A stretch of DNA of 64,000 nt from Hahella chejuensis KCTC 2396 (GCF_000012985.1 NC_007645.1:62001-126000); one strand, 5' to 3'; counted from the first letter of the stretch, positions 35,831-45,045 are shown. Made by a program: numbers and translations. Notes: generated by a model from the sequence alone, not told the origin.

Positions 35831-36450
35831 CACTTCCGAAGCGCGCTGCAGCGTTGATGTTTCTACTTGTCGGCGCGGTGAGTCTGGGCGGTGGCGGATA
35901 CATCCAGGCCAAAGCCTGGCTGGCTCAAATATTGTTGGAACAGGCGTGGCGGGATACCCTGGCGGCCCGCGCTTTCTCAGGAGAAGACGCTGTGACCCAC
36001 AAACCCTGGCCTTGGGCGGACACTTATCCCGTGGGACTTATGGAGGCGCCGCGATTGGCGGCGCGCTGGGTGGTGCTGGAAGGCGCCAGTGGACGTAACC
36101 TGGCGTTTGGCCCGGCCCATATGGAAGCCAGCGCGGTAGTGGGGGAGCCTGGCATGGCCGTGGTCAGCGGCCACCGCGACACTCACTTTCTGGCCCTGCG
36201 CGAGCTTCGTGAAGGCGATGTCGTACGCTGGCAGACGCCCGCAGGCCACTGGCTGGAATTCAATGTCACCGGGGCCCAGGTGGTGAATGCGGAGGAAGTC
36301 ATGCTGGCGTTGCCCGGAGCGGATTCAGCGTCGTCCGCTATGCCGCCGCAGCTGGTGCTGACGACCTGTTACCCCTTTGACGGCCCGGTAGGAGGGCCGC
36401 TGAGGAAGCTGTTCTATTTGGAGCCCTCCCCTCAGACTGTTGCGTTATAA
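35827..36450 (+). CDS. Class GN (proteobacterial) sortase
   Basis: 207 residues. An N-terminal membrane helix (about 10-27) is followed by the sortase barrel. Catalytic His in VVSGHRDTHFLAL, Cys in LVLTTCYPFDG, and the Arg in GGPLRKLFYL. ATG overlaps the target's stop (ATGA) with GGGAGG upstream, so translation is coupled. Its sole likely substrate is the adjacent VIT/VWA protein. The other usual members of the dedicated system (the OmpA-like PdsO and the two-component pair PdsR/PdsS) are not adjacent. An inverted repeat (CTTACG...CGTAAG, 36466-36484) follows the gene. Confidence 0.9.
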   Translation: MTLPKRAAALMFLLVGAVSLGGGGYIQAKAWLAQILLEQAWRDTLAARAFSGEDAVTHKPWPWADTYPVGLMEAPRLAARWVVLEGASGRNLAFGPAHMEASAVVGEPGMAVVSGHRDTHFLALRELREGDVVRWQTPAGHWLEFNVTGAQVVNAEEVMLALPGADSASSAMPPQLVLTTCYPFDGPVGGPLRKLFYLEPSPQTVAL

Positions 36451-36502
36451 ATGAAAAAACAGGGGCTTACGGTCGCTTCGTAAGAGATGGCGCTGGCGAT
36501 GG

Positions 36503-36516
36503 TGAGACATGTCTCA
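36503..36516. promoter_or_regulatory. Palindrome upstream of sRNA 2
   Basis: TGAGACATGTCTCA, a perfect 14-bp palindrome with the same outer TGAGA/TCTCA as the box at 33268-33281. It lies about 86 bases before the predicted RNA start and may be a second activator site. Confidence 0.5.
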
Positions 36517-36522
36517 AGGCGA

Positions 36523-36539
36523 TGAGAGAATGTCTTACA
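36523..36539. promoter_or_regulatory. GacA/UvrY-type activator box upstream of sRNA 2
   Basis: TGAGAGAATGTCTTACA. It matches the known UvrY/GacA site except for one extra base and one substitution, with a good right half (CTTACA). Centre about 64 bases before the predicted RNA start, matching the geometry of sRNA 1. Confidence 0.65.
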
Positions 36540-36595
36540 ACAGATAGCGGATATGTAGCCTGTTGCGTCCCAGGGCTGCTGACTAATATAGAAAG

Positions 36596-36720
36596 CGTAG
36601 GGACACACATCAGACGTAAGGACACGATGCAGGGAAGCAACAAGGATGAATAACGAGCCATAAGGAACGGCAAGGGAAGCATCTGATACGAAAGCGCGGC
36701 ACGGAAGCCGCGTTTTTTAT
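36596..36720 (+). ncRNA. CsrB/RsmZ-like CsrA-sequestering small RNA 2
   Basis: About 124 nt behind a TAATAT -10 box (36584-36589). Seven GGA motifs (GGGA, AAGGA, AGGGA, CAAGGA types) are spread along it, one in the terminator loop: stem CGCGGC / GCCGCG (36695-36712) with loop ACGGAA, followed by six T residues. The start region GACTAATATAGAAAGCGTAG and GGGACAC match sRNA 1; the rest diverges apart from the GGA spacing. A group II intron begins two bases after the terminator. Confidence 0.8.
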
Positions 36721-36722
36721 TT

Positions 36723-38647
36723 GTGCGCCAGGCATGGCGCGTAGTGCCTTGACGGGCGCTGTTCCGGTTCAGGTGGTGCTGGCCGGATGACTTGGGGGTG
36801 CAAGTCCCCTGTGGGCCCGGCAAGGGGAACCACTAGCCGAACGGCAAGGGTGTCCATCGTGAGGTGGAATCTGAAGGAAGCCGTAGGCAAAGCACTGGCC
36901 TGACGAACAGGAATCGCATACGAGGCGGCCACACTGGGTAAGGCGGCAAATACCGTCAAAGCCCGTACTTGCACGGAAGGTGTGGACGTAGATGCGGCGG
37001 GCATAAGTGTGAAGGTCACGCGTCTTACCCTGGGAAGTCTGGTTCTCTGCCGTTGTGCTACTCACCTCGTGAGGGGTGGGGATGGAGCGCCAGAACTCAG
37101 CCGAGGTCATAGTAGGTGCGTTACCGCGTACTGAAGGACTGAACATGGTTGACCGCCAGTAGGCGGTGAGTTCTCGTGATGTGCTTATGAAGACAGAAGC
37201 GATCCGGATGGGTCAGGGTATTCAGGGAGACGTCGGACGGTATCCGGCAGAGACTGAAGCCCGTGTTGAGGCAGACACGGGGGCTCACTCGTGGACGAAC
37301 GCGGAGCCGAATACGCTGATGGAACAGGTGCTTGAGCGCCCGAACCTGATGCATGCGTATCAGCGGGTGATGTCCAACAAGGGCGCCGCCGGTGTCGATC
37401 AGATGCCGGTGGCGGCCCTGAAAGGCCACCTGCAACAGCATTGGCCAACGCTGCGAGAGCGGCTGTTGGCCGGAGACTACCATCCTCAACCAGTACGCCG
37501 GGTCAGTATCCCCAAACCGCAAGGCGGAGAACGGATACTGGGCATCCCAACGGTACAGGATCGCCTGATCCAACAAGCCCTGCACCAAGTGCTGAGCCCG
37601 ATGCTGGAGCCGATCTTCTCGGACCACAGTTACGGGTTCCGCCCCGGGCGAAGCGCCCATCAGGCGGTTAGGGCGATGCAACGGCACATCAACGACGGTC
37701 ACCGCTGGGTGGTCGATCTGGATCTGGAGCAGTTCTTTGACCGGGTCAACCACGATGTGCTGATGGGCCTGCTGGCCCGCCGCATCGCCGACCGACGGAT
37801 GCTCACCCTGATCCGCCGATACCTGCAAGCCGGTATGCTGGACGGTGGGCTGGTCAGCCCAAGGCGGGAAGGCGCGCCGCAAGGCGGCCCCCTGTCACCT
37901 CTGCTCTCTAATGTGCTCCTGACCGAACTGGACCGGGAGCTGGAGCGCCGGGGCCACCGGTTCTGCCGCTACGCGGACGACTGCAATATCTACGTCCGAA
38001 GCGAGCGGGCCGGTCACCGGGTCATGACTAGCATTACCCATTACCTGAAAATGCACCTTCGCCTGAAAGTGAACGCGGAGAAAAGTGTTGTGGATCGACC
38101 ATGGCGCCGGAGCTATCTGGGTTACAGCGTGAGCTGGCGCAAGCAGGTACGGCTGAGGATCGCGCCGAAGAGCCTGAAGCGCTACCAGGCCAAACTGCGT
38201 CAGTTGCTCAGACAATCACGAGGGCGACCGCTGCAGACCACCATTGCGCGACTGAATCCGGCACTCCGGGGCTGGGCGAACTACTATCGCCTGACGACCT
38301 CGAAGCGCCCAGTGGAAGGACTCGATGGCTGGGTGCGACGGCGGTTGCGCCTGTTGCTCTGGCGACAGTGGAAACGGACTTACACCCGAGCCCGTAATCT
38401 AATGCGACTAGGACTGTCCGAGCAGAGGGCTTGGAGTAGCGCAAGCAATGGTCGGGGACCTTGGTGGAATAGTGGCGCGTCCCATATGAACGCGGCGCTT
38501 CCCAAGAGGATGTTCGACCGCCTGTCTCTGGTAAGCTTGCTGGATACGATGAACCGGCTTCAGCGCCAATCATGAACCGCCGTGGTACGGAACCGTATGC
38601 CCGGTGGTGTGAGAGGACGGGGGAGGTAACTCCCCCTCCTACTCGAT
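36723..38647 (+). mobile_element. Complete group IIC-type intron with maturase ORF
   Basis: The 5' end is GTGCGCC, the GUGYG form of group II introns. Domain I carries the conserved text around 36810-36960 (CTAGCCGAACGGCAAGGG, GGTGGAATCTGAAGG). The 3' part after the ORF forms a domain V-like hairpin (about 38575-38626) and a domain VI stem (GGGGGAG / CTCCCCC), ending CTACTCGAT. Insertion is directly after a hairpin plus T tract (the sRNA 2 terminator), the target preference known for group IIC introns. AAATA at 36948-36952 could be EBS1, pairing with TATTT of the 5' exon. Boundaries are inferred from these motifs. Confidence 0.88.
37166..38575 (+). CDS. ltrA: Group II intron reverse transcriptase/maturase (LtrA-like)
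   Basis: 469 residues from a GTG, or 462 from the ATG at 37187; neither has a strong ribosome site. Reverse-transcriptase blocks are intact: [53 protein letters not shown], and the catalytic [11 protein letters not shown]. The maturase X domain follows ([17 protein letters not shown]). The protein ends soon after, without an HNH endonuclease, as usual for group IIC. It splices and mobilises the surrounding intron. The frame is uninterrupted, so the element may still be active. Confidence 0.93.
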   Translation: MSSRDVLMKTEAIRMGQGIQGDVGRYPAETEARVEADTGAHSWTNAEPNTLMEQVLERPNLMHAYQRVMSNKGAAGVDQMPVAALKGHLQQHWPTLRERLLAGDYHPQPVRRVSIPKPQGGERILGIPTVQDRLIQQALHQVLSPMLEPIFSDHSYGFRPGRSAHQAVRAMQRHINDGHRWVVDLDLEQFFDRVNHDVLMGLLARRIADRRMLTLIRRYLQAGMLDGGLVSPRREGAPQGGPLSPLLSNVLLTELDRELERRGHRFCRYADDCNIYVRSERAGHRVMTSITHYLKMHLRLKVNAEKSVVDRPWRRSYLGYSVSWRKQVRLRIAPKSLKRYQAKLRQLLRQSRGRPLQTTIARLNPALRGWANYYRLTTSKRPVEGLDGWVRRRLRLLLWRQWKRTYTRARNLMRLGLSEQRAWSSASNGRGPWWNSGASHMNAALPKRMFDRLSLVSLLDTMNRLQRQS

Positions 38648-39057
38648 CAGCCTGATACGGGCGGCTTTTATTGTCACGTTTTAGCTTTTCGCAAAGCTCT
38701 TATTTATATGCCCTGAGAGAACCGCTTCCCATTCCTGTCATTTTTAATCTTCCTTCTGTAGAGTTAATGTAAGTTTTCGTTAACTTTTTTGACGCCTTTG
38801 CATACAATCCCTCGCTATAGGTGATTGATAAAGCCACTAATTTAAAAGTGGCGGTTGCTATAGCCGGTTTAATCAATCGGTTACGGAGTGTGGTGACAAT
38901 ACGGAAGTTGAAGGGTTAATCACTTTATCGCCCTCAAAATAATCACAATTTCAGTTCACACTCATTTTCCACCCTGCAAGACGAGGCCGCGCCAGCATGG
39001 CGGGTTTTTCTGCGGGCGCGCGCCGCCACAACAAATAGTTTTAGATCAGGGTGTCAG
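38648..39057. other. Intergenic region between intron and autotransporter gene
   Basis: 410 bases. The first part is the 3' exon of the intron site. GCCACT...AGTGGC (38835-38855) forms a modest hairpin, and CGCC/GGCG near 38992-39005 is followed by TTTTT, a possible weak terminator. The AT-rich stretch 38755-38830 could hold the promoter for the gene at 39058, which has AGGGTG before its ATG. No coding frame seen. Confidence 0.5.
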
Positions 39058-40665
39058 ATGATCAGATTCGTATCTCGTGTATTGCATGCCGGTTTGACTT
39101 CCAGAAGCGCCATTCTCGTGGGCTCATGCATTGTGTCGCAGTCATTGTGGGCGGCCCCTCCCAGCGCGGTGGATGACTCGCGCACCATGGCCTCTGACAG
39201 CAGGCTTACTATCAATGTAATGGCGAATGACTTTGACTCCGATGGCGATGCTATCCGACTGGTCAGCGTCGGTTCGCCGGACAACGGCTCCACCGCCGCC
39301 AACGCCGACGGCAGCGTACGCTATATCCCCAATTCCGGCTTTATCGGCACTGATACTTTCACATATGTCATTGAAGACGACGCGGAGCCCGCCACCCGCT
39401 CTACCGCAACCGTCACCGTCACTGTCGTAGACAGCTCCGTGACGCCTTTGGCGGAGGGAGATAATGATCGCAAGGTCGCACAAGTGTTTGAGAGCGCTTG
39501 TGGCAGTTTGAACTCCCAGACGGACGATGAAATCTCAGTCGGCGGTAGCCTGTTGCTGGCCCGATGCGAAGGGCTATCCCAGTTGGGCATCAACAATCCT
39601 GAATTAGTGGCGGAAGCGCTGAATAAGATTGCGCCGGAAGAGACTTCTTCGCAAATGCGTAATTCCGCGTCCTCCAGCCGCTCGCAAAGCAGCGCAGTCA
39701 GTCAGCGGCAAAAATTATTGCAGAATGGCGCTACGGGATTTTCATTAAACGGCGTGGCCTGGAATGGCGCCGCCAGTGGCGGCGCAGCGGGTGAAGAATC
39801 TAGCCCCTGGTCGCGAGTGGGCGTGTTCGCCAACATTCAAAGAGAAGGGGGTGAATACGATAAAACCGGCCTGGAAAGCGGCTATGACTATTCTGGCGTA
39901 GTACTGACCTTAGGCGCGGACTATGCGCTGCGTCGCGATCTATTTGTCGGCGGCGCTTTTGGTTGGACGCACACTGGCGTTGATTACGCCAACCAGGGCG
40001 GCGAACTGGATACGGATATTTATACCTTCCTCGGCTACGCCAGCTATTTTGTGGGCGATTTCAGTTTTGACGTTCAGATGGGGTATGGCGCAACCCGTTT
40101 TGACTCCAAACGCCACATCGCCTACACCGACCCGACTGGTGATGTCGACGTCACTGCTGTCGGCGATACCAGCGGCGACCAGTTTCTTTTCAACACCCGC
40201 GCGGAATGGCAGTGGTCACACAATGCGCTGACCCTAAGCCCCTATGTGCGCTTGGATTACCTGAACAGCAACATCGACGGCTATGGTGAGAATGGCGCAG
40301 GCGGTCTCAATATGACCCTCAGCGAGCAACGCATTGATCAGCTGACGCTGGCGGCTGGCGTGCAGGGAACCTACGCCATCAGTCGTGATTGGGGGGTATT
40401 GATTCCTTCCTTCCAACTGAGCGCGTTGAGCGAGATTCATTCTGATCGCGATGCGGTGACAGGACGCTTTTCCTACGACCCAGACCCGAACAACCACTTT
40501 GATCTGCAAGCGGACTCCGAAGAGTCGTTGTTTTATCAGGCTGGCGTAGGAGCCACGGCTGTGTTGCCTCATGGCCTGTCAGTGTTTTTAGAATACCAAC
40601 AGATATTTGGATACGAGCATCTCACCGCCTATCAAGTGCAGACCGGTGTGAGATACGAGCTATAA
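39058..40665 (+). CDS. Autotransporter-type outer-membrane barrel protein with Ig/cadherin-like domain
   Basis: 535 residues. A long signal peptide (cleaved near SLWA, about 32) is followed by one tandem cadherin-like Ig domain (about 34-125; NVMANDFDSDGDAIRLVS, FIGTDTFTYVIEDD). A helical/Ser-rich linker comes next (about 145-235; SSQMRNSASSSRSQSSAVS). The C-terminal autotransporter-type barrel (about 255-535) has strands such as GYDYSGVVLTLGADYALRRD and GVGATAVLPHGLSVFLEYQQ. There is hardly any passenger, so it is a surface porin-like anchor or a minimal autotransporter. It ends YEL, not the common aromatic residue. It is 13 bases upstream of the giant lipoprotein gene and probably co-transcribed. 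Confidence 0.82.
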   Translation: MIRFVSRVLHAGLTSRSAILVGSCIVSQSLWAAPPSAVDDSRTMASDSRLTINVMANDFDSDGDAIRLVSVGSPDNGSTAANADGSVRYIPNSGFIGTDTFTYVIEDDAEPATRSTATVTVTVVDSSVTPLAEGDNDRKVAQVFESACGSLNSQTDDEISVGGSLLLARCEGLSQLGINNPELVAEALNKIAPEETSSQMRNSASSSRSQSSAVSQRQKLLQNGATGFSLNGVAWNGAASGGAAGEESSPWSRVGVFANIQREGGEYDKTGLESGYDYSGVVLTLGADYALRRDLFVGGAFGWTHTGVDYANQGGELDTDIYTFLGYASYFVGDFSFDVQMGYGATRFDSKRHIAYTDPTGDVDVTAVGDTSGDQFLFNTRAEWQWSHNALTLSPYVRLDYLNSNIDGYGENGAGGLNMTLSEQRIDQLTLAAGVQGTYAISRDWGVLIPSFQLSALSEIHSDRDAVTGRFSYDPDPNNHFDLQADSEESLFYQAGVGATAVLPHGLSVFLEYQQIFGYEHLTAYQVQTGVRYEL

Positions 40666-40678
40666 CAGGGAGTCAGTC

Positions 40679-43600
40679 ATGCTTAAGAAATGCCTATCCT
40701 TTTTCTCATTATTGATATTACTGCTGTCGCTGTCCGCCTGCGGCGGCTCTTCCAGCTCGACGGACGACGCGCCGGCGACGGATGGCGGCGCGACGCCGAC
40801 AGAACCTACGGACCCGACAGATCCCGACACACCCTCGCCGGGCGGCGATTCTGGCGCAGCGCCTAAAGTCAGCGCCGGCGGCAATCAGTATGCCGACCCC
40901 AATGTCGTATTGTCTCTCGCGGGGACGGCGGAAGCGCTGGAAGGCGCTGAAATCGTAAGCACTACCTGGGCTCAGGTGTCCGGACCGACGGTTTATCTGT
41001 CCACGCCTAACAGCCTGAGCAATATGATTCTGGCCCCTGACGTCACTAAAACCCAGACTTTGAGTTTTAAACTGACGGCGAAAGACACCAAGGGCAAAGA
41101 AAGCTCGGATATCGCCAGTATTGTGGTGGAACCGCTCGCCAGTTTCGTGCGTGTAACCGGTTCCAGCGTCGATGAGGCGGCGGGTCAGGCGACATTGAAG
41201 CTGATTCTGAACAGAGCCTCTAATGCGCCGGTCACGGTGCAATACATGACCCAGAATGGCGCCGCCGCCAGTGGCGTGGATTATGTCGCCGCTTCCGGCG
41301 CTGTCACCTTCGAGCCCGGTGAAACCGAAAAGACAATCGCCATTGAAATCATTGATGACGAAGATGAAGAGGCGGACGAGCCCTTTACTGTTCGTATCAC
41401 CGCAACGGAAAACGGCGTGGTCGCTTCCGCCGTCGGTACGGTCGTAATTCGTAATGGAATGGATACCGCGCCAGAATTGAAAGAGCAAAATATCGCCTTT
41501 ACTTCCGCTGGTCCTTTGACCGGGTTGATCGGCGATAGTCTCACTAATGTGATCGACGAAGAAACGGCGCCAGGTAGCGGAGTGGTCACCTATGCGTCAG
41601 CTGACGAAAGTATCGCGACCGTGGATATTTCCTCCGGCGTAGTGCAACTGAAGTCCGCAGGCTCCACAGTGATTACCGCCGTTAAGGCGGCGGATTCTGA
41701 ATATCAAACCGCGCAGGCGACGTATACCGTGGTCGTTGAAAAACGCCTTGGCGCGGTCACTTTCGCGACGCCTGGACCCTACGCCGTCGCTTATGAGGAT
41801 ACCTTCACCAATATCGCTACAGGCATCGGTTCTGGTGAAGTGCGTTACGCATCCAGCAATACATCCGTCGCCAGTGTGACCTCTGGCGGCGTCGTGACGA
41901 TTGTAGGTGTGGGAAGCGCTGTCATCACCTCCACGCAGCTGGCGGATGACGTTTATCTGGAGGCGACCGCCACCTACGCTATAGAAGCAGACAGAAAAAA
42001 ACTGGATCTTTCTTTCAAAGATGTCGGCCCTGTAGCGGGCGTCATCGGCGGAACTTATACCAACACCTTATTGGGTAATAAGGGCTCTGGAGCATTAACC
42101 TATTCTAGCGACAATACCGAGGTCGCCACCGTGAACGCTGAAACCGGCGTTGTGTCCTACGTTGGAGAGGGCAATGCGCATATTTCGGTAGTCAGAGCGG
42201 ATGATGAACTCTATAAAGCAGCGACGGCCACTTACTCCGTTTCGGTGGGTAGAAAAATCCAGAGTATTGCCTTTGTAAACCCTGGCCCAGTGGAAGGCGT
42301 CTATGGCGAAACGGTGAATAACCCGATCGCAGAAGGCGCTCCTGGCAGCGGCTCCGTCACTTACTCTTCCAGCAACAGCTCGGTAGCGTCCGTTAATAGC
42401 GAAAGCGGCGTCGTACAGCTTGTTGGCGCTGGCTCGGCGGTGATTACCGCGGAAAAGGCGGGCGACTCCGTCTATAGCAGCGCAATCGCCAAGTACTCCT
42501 TGACCGTCAATAAAAAGGCGCAGACGCTCTTGTTAAGAAATCCTGGCCCTATTGAAACCAGCGTTGGCGAAGTGGTTATAAACGGTGTGACGGTCGTTGA
42601 AGGCGGCTCCGGCGCGTTGTCCTACAGCGCTGATGCGGAAACAGCGATTGAACTGGATAGAGAGACCGGTGAGGTTCACGCCGTCAGCGTAGGCGAAGCC
42701 CTGATTACAGTGACCAAAGCCGGCGACGCCAACTATAACGCAGCCTCCGTGAGCTATCGGGTTATCGTTGGCAAAGGCGTGCAGTCGATCGCCTTTATGA
42801 CGCCAGGTCCGGTTGAATCCATCTATGGCGATACCTACACCAACGTCATTACCGGCGCGGCCCCAGGGACTGGCGCTGTTACCTATGCGTCCGGCAACGA
42901 AAGTATTGCAACGGTAAATAGCGCCTCAGGCGAGGTGAACATGGTCGGTGTCGGCAGTGTCGTGATTACCGCCACCAAGGCGGCGGACACTAATTATGAA
43001 AGTGCGGAAGCCAGTTACACCATTAATGTGGCGAAGAAAACGCCGACCCTTACTTTTGACAGCGCTGGCCCTCTCAGCCTGACCATCGGAGAAACCCTGA
43101 CCAACGTCGCTACCAGTACTTCTACCGGGGCGGTGACTTATAGCGTCGGCGACGCCGCTATCGCATCAGTCGATTCGGAAAGCGGGCTGGCGACAGCGCT
43201 GGCGGTTGGAAGCACATCGGTTATGGCGACTCAGGCGGCGGATGCGAATCACAACGCCGCAAGCGCCAAATATTCACTGAATGTCACCAAGAAAACGCAA
43301 ACTATCGCTTTCACACAGCCAGGTCCTCTGGATGGCGTTTATGGCGATACGCTGACCAACGCCATTAAAGACGGCGCGCCAGGAACAGGCGCTGTTCTCT
43401 ACGCTTCCAACAATACCAGCGTTGCGACGGTAAATAGCGAAACCGCTGTGGTGCAATTGGTAGGTGTTGGAACGGCGACGATCACCGCCACCAAAGAAGC
43501 CGATGCGACCTATGAAGCCGCTACCGCCAGCTATACGATCACCGTGGCCAAGAAGAACCAGGTCATTGCTTTCCTTAACCCAGGGCCGATATACGCTAAC

Positions 43601-45022
43601 GTGGAAGAGGCGGTCAATAACCCTGCTTCCACCGTCGAGGGCGGTGTGGGCGTCATTACCTACAGCGTCGATAATGCTGATGTAGCTGTAGCCGCTGCAG
43701 GTGAAGGCGTATTCAACATTGTTGGGATTGGCGAGGCCGTGGTGACCGCGACTAAAGCGGGAGATGCGAATCATAATCCCGTGTCTCTTCAATACCGAAT
43801 CTCTGCAATAGAGGTGGACGTGGGAGCAGCGGCTTTTGTCGGCGCCGCAGATACGCAGGTGCAGCTGACATATGGCGCTGGCAGTTCCGTAAGCGACCTG
43901 TCGCTTATCAGTTCGACTAATCCAGAGTGCGATATCGCCAATTACAGTCTGTGTGAAAATGGAGCGATGACGCTGATTAATAGCGATACCGTGACTGAGA
44001 GTGCGGCATTGTTAGACAGAACCGCCTATTACTGGCTGATACATGGAGAAAGAAATAGCGCGTCAGCCACCATTAGGCAAGGAATCGGGGACTCAGGGAG
44101 CGAAGTTACGACGATTCGCGCCGCGCTTCCGCGTCGCTATGATCATCAGCTCGTTGAGTTCAACGGGACTCTGTGGATGATTGGCGGAATGGCGTTTGAT
44201 GGTGAAGTCAGCGTAGCCAACGCTGAGGTTTGGAACTCCACTGATGGCGTGCTTTGGACCCGGAGAGCGATTATTGAATCGGAAGGAATGAACCAGCACA
44301 AAGTCGTTGTTTTCGACAGTAAGCTGTTTGTTTATAACGAAGGGGTGATTTGGTACTCCACCGATGGAGTGGCTTGGAATAAACACTCTGCGACCCCTGC
44401 TTTTGGCGTTAGGGAGGCGCAAGGATTTGCGGAGTTTCAGGGCGCACTCTGGTCTATTGGTTACGTTTCCGGGGATGACTTCCCCTCCATGTGGAGAAGC
44501 ATCGATGGAGTTGAGTGGATATTGCAAGGCGACATCGACGGAGTGGGCTTGCGCAGCGACTATCAGATGGCTGTGCATAATGATCAAATATGGCTAGTGG
44601 CGGATGCTGAGGGAAGTCCATTACTGCAAAACGATGTGTGGGCCACATCCGATGGCGTTAATTGGAGTTCGATCCTGGCGGCGGGTGAGACGCCCTTCAC
44701 TGGCAGGACAGACCACACTTTGTTTGAGCACGATGGAAAGCTCTGGATTATCGGCGGTAAGGGGTATGAGTTCGCCGTGTTCAACGACATCTGGACTTCC
44801 GTGGATGGTAAAACGTGGACGTCTGCGGATGCTCCGGCCTTTACTGCAAGGTTTTCCCATCAGGCGCTAGTCTTCGGCGGGCAGCTATGGCTATTCGGCG
44901 GCAGGTCCGACTCAACTGAAATGGTTCCGCTTAGCGATACGTGGCGCTCAGCAGAGGGTAGTAACTGGCGCAGATTAGTGAGAGCTAAATTCTCACTCTT
45001 GGCGGAATCTACACCCATGTAA
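40679..45022 (+). CDS. Giant lipoprotein with PKD-like, Calx-beta, nine Ig-like repeats and Kelch-like end
   Basis: 1447 residues. A lipoprotein signal (lipobox LSAC, Cys about 21) is followed by a Ser/Asp/Thr/Pro linker. Then come a PKD/REJ-like domain (about 60-155; WAQVSGPTVYLS), a Calx-beta domain (about 160-262; ITFEPGETEKTI-type motif, DDEDEEADEPF), nine tandem bacterial Ig-like repeats of about 85-88 residues (about 272-1043), and a C-terminal region (about 1120-1440) with Kelch-like blades: LWMIGGMAFDGEV, LWIIGGKGYEFAV, LWLFGGRSDSTEM. AGGGAG precedes the ATG. Likely a surface-exposed adhesin or binding protein working with the barrel protein encoded just upstream. Binding partner unknown. 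Confidence 0.85.
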   Translation: MLKKCLSFFSLLILLLSLSACGGSSSSTDDAPATDGGATPTEPTDPTDPDTPSPGGDSGAAPKVSAGGNQYADPNVVLSLAGTAEALEGAEIVSTTWAQVSGPTVYLSTPNSLSNMILAPDVTKTQTLSFKLTAKDTKGKESSDIASIVVEPLASFVRVTGSSVDEAAGQATLKLILNRASNAPVTVQYMTQNGAAASGVDYVAASGAVTFEPGETEKTIAIEIIDDEDEEADEPFTVRITATENGVVASAVGTVVIRNGMDTAPELKEQNIAFTSAGPLTGLIGDSLTNVIDEETAPGSGVVTYASADESIATVDISSGVVQLKSAGSTVITAVKAADSEYQTAQATYTVVVEKRLGAVTFATPGPYAVAYEDTFTNIATGIGSGEVRYASSNTSVASVTSGGVVTIVGVGSAVITSTQLADDVYLEATATYAIEADRKKLDLSFKDVGPVAGVIGGTYTNTLLGNKGSGALTYSSDNTEVATVNAETGVVSYVGEGNAHISVVRADDELYKAATATYSVSVGRKIQSIAFVNPGPVEGVYGETVNNPIAEGAPGSGSVTYSSSNSSVASVNSESGVVQLVGAGSAVITAEKAGDSVYSSAIAKYSLTVNKKAQTLLLRNPGPIETSVGEVVINGVTVVEGGSGALSYSADAETAIELDRETGEVHAVSVGEALITVTKAGDANYNAASVSYRVIVGKGVQSIAFMTPGPVESIYGDTYTNVITGAAPGTGAVTYASGNESIATVNSASGEVNMVGVGSVVITATKAADTNYESAEASYTINVAKKTPTLTFDSAGPLSLTIGETLTNVATSTSTGAVTYSVGDAAIASVDSESGLATALAVGSTSVMATQAADANHNAASAKYSLNVTKKTQTIAFTQPGPLDGVYGDTLTNAIKDGAPGTGAVLYASNNTSVATVNSETAVVQLVGVGTATITATKEADATYEAATASYTITVAKKNQVIAFLNPGPIYANVEEAVNNPASTVEGGVGVITYSVDNADVAVAAAGEGVFNIVGIGEAVVTATKAGDANHNPVSLQYRISAIEVDVGAAAFVGAADTQVQLTYGAGSSVSDLSLISSTNPECDIANYSLCENGAMTLINSDTVTESAALLDRTAYYWLIHGERNSASATIRQGIGDSGSEVTTIRAALPRRYDHQLVEFNGTLWMIGGMAFDGEVSVANAEVWNSTDGVLWTRRAIIESEGMNQHKVVVFDSKLFVYNEGVIWYSTDGVAWNKHSATPAFGVREAQGFAEFQGALWSIGYVSGDDFPSMWRSIDGVEWILQGDIDGVGLRSDYQMAVHNDQIWLVADAEGSPLLQNDVWATSDGVNWSSILAAGETPFTGRTDHTLFEHDGKLWIIGGKGYEFAVFNDIWTSVDGKTWTSADAPAFTARFSHQALVFGGQLWLFGGRSDSTEMVPLSDTWRSAEGSNWRRLVRAKFSLLAESTPM
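41492..43808 (+). repeat. Nine tandem coding repeats of about 260 bp
   Basis: Each unit encodes an Ig-like domain with a recognisable skeleton: AFxxPGP at the start, YGDTxTN near 12-20, GAVTYASxNxSVATV in the middle, and GSAVITATKAAD with YTIxVAKK at the end. Units 4, 6 and 8 are the most alike; units 5, 7 and 9 have drifted. Alternation of the similar units suggests past duplication of pairs. Confidence 0.85.
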
Positions 45023-45045
45023 TCGAAAGGGTAATAACCTTCAAG

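Noticed and set aside
38990-39010. Short stem followed by TTTTT before the autotransporter gene
   Set aside because: The stem is only four or five pairs and no gene ends just upstream; not enough to call as a separate terminator.
41492-43808. Long array of repeats considered as a CRISPR-like or satellite array
   Set aside because: The unit is about 260 bp, stays in frame and encodes Ig-like domains; there are no short identical repeats with unique spacers.
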